Origin: Ferruginibacter sp.
GTDB taxonomy: Bacteria; Bacteroidota; Bacteroidia; Chitinophagales; Chitinophagaceae
Length of the DNA stretch: 11,085 bases
Direction of reading: 5' to 3'
Assembly (NCBI GenBank): GCA_018882645.1
Contig: VERM01000022.1
Location: 1-11,085, forward strand
The translations under genes and the position numbers were made by a program. This document shows, one piece after another, positions 6,839 through 11,085 of this stretch (the first letter of the stretch is position 1; each line of letters opens with the position of its first letter). The notes beneath the pieces were generated by a model that did no database searches, had not been told where the DNA came from, and worked only from the letters and a program-made list of their open reading frames with translations.

Positions 6839-8276
6839 TCTTCTTTTTATCCATCATCAGTGCAGACAATTGTATCAGACCCTTTTCGTCATATTTTTTA
6901 GTGATTACCTGTAGTCCGAAAGGCATGCCGTTGCTGTGTTTATATATAGGCAATGAAATCGCCGGAAGGCCTGTAAGGTTGGCAAAAACGGTAAAAATAT
7001 CTGACAAGTATGTTGCAATGGGATCTTTATCTTTTTGTCCGATGGAGAATGCTGTGGTCGGACTATTAGGAAGAATGATGGCATCGTATTCTTCAAAAAT
7101 CCGATTCACTTTCTCAACAAGTTTTTTTCTTACCTGTTGGGCTTTGCTGTAGTAGGCGTCATAATATCCGGAACTCAAGACGAAGGCGCCTAGCATTATC
7201 CTTCGTTTTACTTCTTTTCCAAATCCTTCGCTGCGATTATTGAGATAGAAGTCCGTGAGATTGCCTATTTCAATATTACTACGGTGACCGTATCGGATGC
7301 CGTCGTATCTGGAAAGATTGCTGCTTGCTTCGGCAGTGGTTAGAACATAATAAGCCGGAACGATATAATCAAGCAAATCAAATTCAACAGCATTTATCGT
7401 ATGTCCATCTGCTTTAAGTATGGCTGCAGTCTCCTTAATTGAATCGGATATTTCGGTATCAAGTGATGGATGTTCCAGCATTTCTTTGAAATAAGCAATG
7501 GTATATTTTTTATTGCTGTCATATGGCATGTTGTATAATGAAAGTTTTGTTCGATCCATATTCATGGTGCTGTCAAAAGCATCAGGTTTTGCCATAACCT
7601 CAAGCAACAATGCGGCATCCTGTAGGTGTTTACCAAAAATTCCAATCTGGTCAAATGAAGAGGCATAGGCAATAAGTCCATATCTGGAAATCGTTCCATA
7701 GCTTGGTTTAAGGCCAATTACACCGCAAAAATCTGCAGGTTGCCTAACTGATCCGCCGGTATCACTACCTAGGCTTAACATGCACATATCTGCCTGGACG
7801 GCAACTGCGCTTCCACCGGATGAGCCACCGGGCACTTTTGTATGATCAAGCGCATTGAACACTTTGCCATAATACGAGTTTTCATTTGTGCTGCCCATGG
7901 CAAACTCATCGCAGTTACAAGTTCCAATAATAATCGCATCTTCATCCAATAAATATTGAACAGCTGATGCGCTGTATGATGAAGTATAGTCTTTTAAAAT
8001 GGCGGATGCTGCGGTCACTTTATGATTGGCATAACAAATGACATCTTTTAATGCAATTACAACGCCGTGGAGTTTTTTTATGGGCTCACCGCTTTTAATC
8101 TTCTCATCCAATAATGTGGCTTTTTGAATGGCCTCATCGGCATAGATTTCAACAAAAGCATTGAGCTGATTGTGGTTCTTTATGTTTTTTAAATAAAACT
8201 CAACGGCAAGTTTGGAAGAAGTTTTACCTTGTTTAAGGTCTTTATGATATTGCTCTATATTGACAAAAGAAAACAT
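6822..8276 (-). CDS. gatA: Aspartyl/glutamyl-tRNA amidotransferase subunit A GatA
   Basis: Glutaminase/amidase subunit of the GatCAB complex, which converts misacylated Glu-tRNA(Gln) (and Asp-tRNA(Asn)) to the amidated form. The 484 aa match the family norm. The amidase-signature Ser-cisSer-Lys triad is Lys77 (ALKDV), Ser152 (in PGGSSGGSAVAV) and Ser176 (GSDTGGSVRQPA). The spacings (75 and 24 residues) equal those of S. aureus GatA (Lys79, Ser154, Ser178). Additional conserved parts are CNCDEFAMGSTNENS, GLKPSYGTISRYGLIAYASSFDQIG and the C-terminal GLPAISLPI with GMPFGLQVI. The gene lies between tatA and a lytic transglycosylase on the same strand. gatB and gatC are not in the window, which is not unusual because the subunits are often unlinked. 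A hairpin lies in the tatA-gatA gap. Confidence 0.96.
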   Translation of the reverse strand: MFSFVNIEQYHKDLKQGKTSSKLAVEFYLKNIKNHNQLNAFVEIYADEAIQKATLLDEKIKSGEPIKKLHGVVIALKDVICYANHKVTAASAILKDYTSSYSASAVQYLLDEDAIIIGTCNCDEFAMGSTNENSYYGKVFNALDHTKVPGGSSGGSAVAVQADMCMLSLGSDTGGSVRQPADFCGVIGLKPSYGTISRYGLIAYASSFDQIGIFGKHLQDAALLLEVMAKPDAFDSTMNMDRTKLSLYNMPYDSNKKYTIAYFKEMLEHPSLDTEISDSIKETAAILKADGHTINAVEFDLLDYIVPAYYVLTTAEASSNLSRYDGIRYGHRSNIEIGNLTDFYLNNRSEGFGKEVKRRIMLGAFVLSSGYYDAYYSKAQQVRKKLVEKVNRIFEEYDAIILPNSPTTAFSIGQKDKDPIATYLSDIFTVFANLTGLPAISLPIYKHSNGMPFGLQVITKKYDEKGLIQLSALMMDKKKNAVTI

Positions 8277-8296
8277 GTGATGGTATTATATAAAAT

Positions 8297-8343
8297 CAGC
8301 CGAAGAATGCCTGTCAATTTTTTGAGAGGACACCCTTCGGCTG
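8297..8343 (-). terminator. Hairpin between tatA and gatA, possible weak terminator or attenuator
   Basis: CAGCCGAAG (8297-8305) pairs perfectly with CTTCGGCTG (8335-8343), enclosing 29 nt. On the minus strand it begins 26 nt after the tatA stop and is followed by ATTTTATATAAT, a weak U-tract, just before the gatA start. The loop contains a shorter TGTC/GACA pairing. The stem is GC-rich enough to fold stably. Whether it terminates, attenuates or marks an mRNA processing point cannot be told from the sequence. Confidence 0.45.
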
Positions 8344-8369
8344 GTTATGAGTGATGGAAGGAGAAAATA

Positions 8370-8594
8370 TTATTGTTTGGCGTCTTTTTCAGCCATTCCC
8401 TGTTCAATTTCCTTTTTTACATTTCCTTTGGCATCATTGAACTCTCTGATTCCTTTTCCTACACCTCTCATAAGTTCAGGTATCTTTCTTCCTCCAAAAA
8501 ATATGATGATAGCGAGTAAAATAAAAATCCACTCACTACCGCCAGGCATCGATAAAAGCAAAGACGGCTTTAAAAGAATTGATGTCATTTTCAT
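8370..8594 (-). CDS. tatA: Twin-arginine translocase subunit TatA/TatE
   Basis: Small membrane protein that forms the pore-like assembly of the Tat pathway exporting folded proteins. The 74 aa are typical of TatA. A periplasmic N-terminus is followed by one transmembrane helix (about 21-33, EWIFILLAIIIFF), the F-G-G hinge (33-35), K-I-P-E-L (37-41), and a Gly/Lys/Glu amphipathic helix (about 42-66, MRGVGKGIREFND) ending in a charged tail. ATG 8594 is the longest start. Met3 (ATG 8588, giving MTSILL...) is at least as likely because a TATCTTTG promoter box at 8608-8615 would leave only a very short leader before 8594. No tatC is present here. The gene is followed by gatA on the same strand. 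Confidence 0.92.
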   Translation of the reverse strand: MKMTSILLKPSLLLSMPGGSEWIFILLAIIIFFGGRKIPELMRGVGKGIREFNDAKGNVKKEIEQGMAEKDAKQ

Positions 8595-8607
8595 TAAGAT
8601 TTATTAG

Positions 8608-8615
8608 CAAAGATA
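8608..8615 (-). promoter_or_regulatory. Promoter -7 element upstream of tatA
   Basis: On the minus strand this reads TATCTTTG, a perfect match to the Bacteroidota -7 consensus TAnnTTTG, and is followed by C. It ends 13 nt before ATG 8594 and 19 nt before ATG 8588. No convincing -33 TTTG lies at the usual distance. It would make tatA-gatA-transglycosylase a unit separate from rplS, in line with the terminator between them. Confidence 0.6.
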
Positions 8616-8645
8616 AATAAATTCAAATTGGAATTGAATATAAAC

Positions 8646-8674
8646 AAAAAGCGAAAATATGATTTTCGCTTTTT
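8646..8674 (-). terminator. Rho-independent terminator after rplS
   Basis: AAAAAGCGAAAAT (8646-8658) and ATTTTCGCTTTTT (8662-8674) form a perfect 13-bp stem with a 3-nt loop. On the minus strand it starts 24 nt after the rplS stop and ends in a T5 run, so it should end the rplS message before the tatA promoter. The symmetric A and T runs make it potentially bidirectional. Confidence 0.8.
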
Positions 8675-8698
8675 AACATATTTATGGCAGAAAACGGA

Positions 8699-9064
8699 CT
8701 ATTTTTTTTCTGCAACAGGCATTCTTTTTTCTTTGATACGAGCGCTTTTGCCGCTTCTTTCACGTAAGAAATAAAGTTTTGCACGACGAACACGCCCAAC
8801 TTTATTAAGCACGATGCTCTCGATATTGGGGGAGTTTACCGGAAAAAGACGTTCAACGCCCACACTGTCACTGATTTTACGCACGGTAAAGGTGGCCGTA
8901 GCTCCGGTACCCTGACGTTTGATGACATCGCCTTTAAAGCTCTGGATACGCTCTTTGTTACCTTCAATGATTTTATAATTGACAGTGATGTTATCTCCTG
9001 CTTTAAAAGAAGGCAGTTCCGCTTTTTTGGTCAACTGCTCATGTACGTATTGTATTGCACTCAT
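8699..9064 (-). CDS. rplS: 50S ribosomal protein L19
   Basis: Large-subunit ribosomal protein located near the 30S-50S interface. The 121 aa compare with a usual 115-120. Recognisable parts are [16 protein letters not shown] (about 20-35, the usual F-x-x-G-D-x-V-x-V segment), [14 protein letters not shown] (39-52), [22 protein letters not shown] (58-79), and [23 protein letters not shown] (90-112). The C-terminus is a short lysine-rich tail. It has its own promoter-like element (9088-9095) and a strong terminator, so it appears monocistronic. The usual rpsP-rimM-trmD neighbours are absent, which is common in Bacteroidota. Confidence 0.97.
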   Translation of the reverse strand: MSAIQYVHEQLTKKAELPSFKAGDNITVNYKIIEGNKERIQSFKGDVIKRQGTGATATFTVRKISDSVGVERLFPVNSPNIESIVLNKVGRVRRAKLYFLRERSGKSARIKEKRMPVAEKK

Positions 9065-9375
9065 AATCGTATTTTTTTAACGGACGGCAAAGGTAGGGAG
9101 AAAGAATGAAATTTGAAAGAATTTATGACTAATATTAAAGCATGGAAAATATTTGAAATGTTTAAGTGGTTTTTCCATTGCAGGTATTACTATGGCTGTT
9201 GAATGTTGTTGAAGATGGTTGAACAGGTTCATAAACATCGGTCGCAGAGTGGCGCCAAATAGATTCAACCGTCTTAGAACACCAAACTGTCCTAGCCTGA
9301 AAATCAAACACCAAACAATAAACGCCACGAAGTGGCAACTCCAAACCATAAATAATAAACGCCGCTCAACGGATA
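9065..9375. other. 311-bp non-coding gap between rny and rplS with short repeats
   Basis: No convincing gene. Open frames of 60-90 codons on both strands have unconvincing composition and no recognisable motif. The gap contains the rplS promoter (9088-9095), an A/T hairpin (ATGGAAAA 9142-9149 with TTTTCCAT 9171-9178), three GTTGAA units at exact 10-bp spacing (9198, 9208, 9218), two copies of AATAAACGCC (9317-9326, 9354-9363), each preceded by CCAAAC, and a small GCCAC-GAA-GTGGC hairpin (9324-9336) that lies 39 nt downstream of the rny stop. No strong rny terminator is evident. Confidence 0.5.
9088..9095 (-). promoter_or_regulatory. Promoter -7 element upstream of rplS
   Basis: The minus strand reads TACCTTTG followed by C, a perfect TAnnTTTG match, 23 nt before the rplS ATG. 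The same octamer stands upstream of rny. A clear -33 TTTG is not seen at the expected distance. Confidence 0.6.
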
Positions 9376-10938
9376 CTATCTCGCTATATTCACCGCTCTT
9401 TTCTCTCTGATTACCGTAACCTTAATCTGACCCGGGAAGGTCATTTCTGTCTGTATTTTTTGAGCTATTTCGAAGCTGAGTTTGTCGCTTTCTCCGTCGG
9501 AAACCTTATCCGCCTCCACGATCACCCTCAATTCTCTACCGGCTTGTATCGCATAGGCTTTTTCTACGCCCTGATAAGCCAAGGCTAGGTTTTCCAGGTC
9601 TTTGATACGCTGAATATACTGCTGCATGATCTCTCTTCTTGCTCCGGGTCTGGCACCGCTGATGGCATCACATGCCTGGATGATGGGAGAGATTACATAT
9701 TTCATTTCCATCTCATCATGGTGAGCACCAATGGCATTCACAACTGCAGGGTTTTCTCCATATTTTTCAGCCAGTTTCGCACCTAAAAGCGCATGACTCA
9801 ATTCAGTTTCTTCATCATGAACTTTACCGATATCGTGCAGCAATCCCGCTCTTTTTGCCAGCTTTGGATTCATGCCCAACTCAGAAGCCATGATGGCACA
9901 TAGGTTGGCTGTCTCACGACTGTGCATCAATAAATTCTGACCGTATGATGAACGGAAACGCATTCTTCCCACCATTCTGATGAGTTCTTTATGCAGACCA
10001 TGAATCCCCAACTCCATGATGGTTCTTTCACCGATTTCCATCACCTGATCATCCAGTTGACGCTTGGTTTTTTCTACGACTTCTTCAATACGCGCAGGGT
10101 GTATTCTTCCGTCGGCAACAAGTCTTTGTAAAGATAATCTGGCTACTTCTCTGCGAAGCGGGTCAAAGGAAGACAGGACAATCGCTTCAGGAGTGTCATC
10201 CACTATCAAATCCACACCGGTAGCTGCTTCTATGGCGCGTATGTTTCTTCCTTCGCGGCCGATGATAGATCCTTTGATCTCATCACTTTCAAGATTGAAT
10301 ACTGTTATAGAGTTTTCAATGGCCTGCTCCGCAGCAGTACGCTGAATGGTTTGGATGACAATTTTTCTAGCCTCTTTGTTGGCTTTTTGTTTGGCATCCT
10401 CAATGATTTCCTGCTGTATGGAGATGGCCTTGGTTTGAGCCTCCTGAGTAAGACTTTCAATGAGTTGTTTTTTAGCATCTTCGGCAGACAATCCGGCTAC
10501 TTTTTCCAGGCGGCGGATATGCTCTTCCTGATGTTTTTCCAACTCAGTTCTTTTGATATTGACCACCTCAATCTGACGGTTCAGATTTTCTTTGATAGCC
10601 TCATTTTCCTTGATTTGTTTCTCTAAATTGGCCTCTTTCTGATTGATGCTCTGCTCTTTTTGTTTGGCTCTGTTTTCAGACTCATTGAGCTTTTGCGTAC
10701 GTTGTAATACATCCCTGTCGTGTTCAGCTTTCAACTGAACAAATTTCTCCTTGGCTTCAAGTAATTTCTCTTTTTTTAGGGTTTCAGCTTGTAATTGACC
10801 GTCTGCAATGATTTTTTTAGCTTGAGCTTCAGCTTCTTCGACTGATTTTTTTGTGTTTTTAGCAAATATTAATTTCCCAATAATCAGGCCGGCTACCAAG
10901 GCGGCAGCGCCTATGATGACGAAAAGTATAATTTCCAT
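9376..10938 (-). CDS. rny: Ribonuclease Y
   Basis: Membrane-anchored endoribonuclease that starts mRNA decay and processing. The 520 aa match the family norm. A single N-terminal transmembrane segment (about 3-25, [19 protein letters not shown]) is followed by a long Lys/Glu/Gln-rich coiled coil (about 30-200), a KH RNA-binding domain with [10 protein letters not shown] (223-232), and an HD domain with LLHDIGK (His368-Asp369) and the downstream HH of GAHHDE (406-407). The C-terminal part (465-515) contains the conserved [10 protein letters not shown] and [15 protein letters not shown] 10938 gives a natural membrane start. A TACCTTTG promoter box at 11006-11013 predicts a leader of about 60 nt. 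It lies downstream of a probable zapA fragment. Either a GC-poor hairpin in the following gap or read-through would end the transcript. Confidence 0.97.
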   Translation of the reverse strand: MEIILFVIIGAAALVAGLIIGKLIFAKNTKKSVEEAEAQAKKIIADGQLQAETLKKEKLLEAKEKFVQLKAEHDRDVLQRTQKLNESENRAKQKEQSINQKEANLEKQIKENEAIKENLNRQIEVVNIKRTELEKHQEEHIRRLEKVAGLSAEDAKKQLIESLTQEAQTKAISIQQEIIEDAKQKANKEARKIVIQTIQRTAAEQAIENSITVFNLESDEIKGSIIGREGRNIRAIEAATGVDLIVDDTPEAIVLSSFDPLRREVARLSLQRLVADGRIHPARIEEVVEKTKRQLDDQVMEIGERTIMELGIHGLHKELIRMVGRMRFRSSYGQNLLMHSRETANLCAIMASELGMNPKLAKRAGLLHDIGKVHDEETELSHALLGAKLAEKYGENPAVVNAIGAHHDEMEMKYVISPIIQACDAISGARPGARREIMQQYIQRIKDLENLALAYQGVEKAYAIQAGRELRVIVEADKVSDGESDKLSFEIAQKIQTEMTFPGQIKVTVIREKRAVNIAR

Positions 10939-11005
10939 TTAATTTTTTCATTTTTACTGATTCACAATATTGTATAATTCTCCTCGATTTCCCGAGCAAG
11001 TGGAG

Positions 11006-11013
11006 CAAAGGTA
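11006..11013 (-). promoter_or_regulatory. Promoter -7 element upstream of rny
   Basis: The minus strand reads TACCTTTG followed by C, identical to the element before rplS and a perfect TAnnTTTG match. It lies in the 100-bp gap after the upstream gene and 67 nt before the rny ATG. A well-placed -33 TTTG is not visible. Confidence 0.55.
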
Positions 11014-11038
11014 AGAAATTTGAGATTAAGCAGATAAC

Positions 11039-11085
11039 TCAGTGCGACTTATCAATAAGAGCCTCCATTTTGAGCAGGTTTTCTG
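11039..11085 (-). CDS. zapA: C-terminal end of a probable cell division protein ZapA (partial)
   Basis: Only the last 14 codons and the TGA stop are in the window; they read ENLLKMEALIDKSH on the minus strand. This resembles the C-terminal helix of Bacteroidota ZapA (L-x-K-[LM]-E-x-L-I-D-x), the FtsZ-ring stabilising protein, and zapA commonly precedes rny in this phylum. The fragment is too short to identify on its own, so the call rests on context and the helix-like end. Confidence 0.5.
   Translation of the reverse strand, partial: ENLLKMEALIDKSH

Noticed and set aside
8285-8317. Minus-strand TTGACA (8312-8317) and TATAAT (8285-8290), a textbook sigma70-like pair before gatA
   Set aside because: The spacer is 21 bp rather than about 17, it would leave almost no leader before the gatA ATG, and Bacteroidota promoters use TTTG/TAnnTTTG. 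Probably coincidence within a hairpin.
9077-9349. 90-codon minus-strand open frame in the rny-rplS gap, and a 63-codon plus-strand frame at 9219-9410
   Set aside because: Unconvincing composition and no motif. The minus-strand frame runs over the rplS promoter box, and the plus-strand frame runs into the end of rny, so both look like chance open frames.
10983-10996. Small CTCG/CGAG hairpin near the predicted 5' end of the rny message, considered as an autoregulatory RNase Y site
   Set aside because: Only 4 bp of stem with a 6-nt loop; too weak to support a regulatory claim.
10939-11038. Possible small RNA (for example 6S RNA) between zapA and rny
   Set aside because: The gap is only 100 bp, contains the rny promoter box and shows no long hairpin, so there is no room or structure for 6S RNA.

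Overview
The window is a compact stretch of chromosome from a member of the Bacteroidota, most likely a Chitinophagia/Sphingobacteriia-type organism. Four things suggest this. Two adjacent clpP genes precede clpX. Start codons lack a Shine-Dalgarno sequence, and their upstream regions are A/T-rich. Promoter-like TAnnTTTG elements (the Bacteroidota -7 motif) lie before tatA, rplS and rny. The proteins also have a Bacteroidota flavour (ClpP, PabB, RNase Y). All recognised genes are core or housekeeping. I see no transposase, phage gene, CRISPR array, rRNA or tRNA.

Left part, plus strand (1-5684): clpP (5' end cut by the window edge), a second divergent clpP paralogue, and clpX form a proteolysis operon closed by an intrinsic terminator at 2529-2560. 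Then come purA (AMP synthesis), an unrecognised 141-aa protein of alternating lysine-rich and aspartate-rich blocks, and pabB (4-amino-4-deoxychorismate synthase component I, folate pathway). No terminator separates purA from the small gene. A perfect 16-bp hairpin with a T-rich flank lies over the 5' end of pabB.

Right part, minus strand (5681-11085, genes read right to left): a fragment that looks like the end of zapA, then rny (RNase Y), a 311-bp non-coding gap, rplS (ribosomal protein L19) with its own promoter and terminator, and a tatA - gatA - lytic transglycosylase cluster. The transglycosylase and pabB converge with stop codons that overlap by four bases.

No clearly new multi-gene system is visible. 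The points most worth a second look are: the hairpin and the apparently non-ATG start of pabB; the block-charged protein upstream of it, with its aspartate-rich, phenylalanine-ended tail; the sensor-position change in the second ClpP; and the 9065-9375 gap, which holds short periodic and direct repeats.
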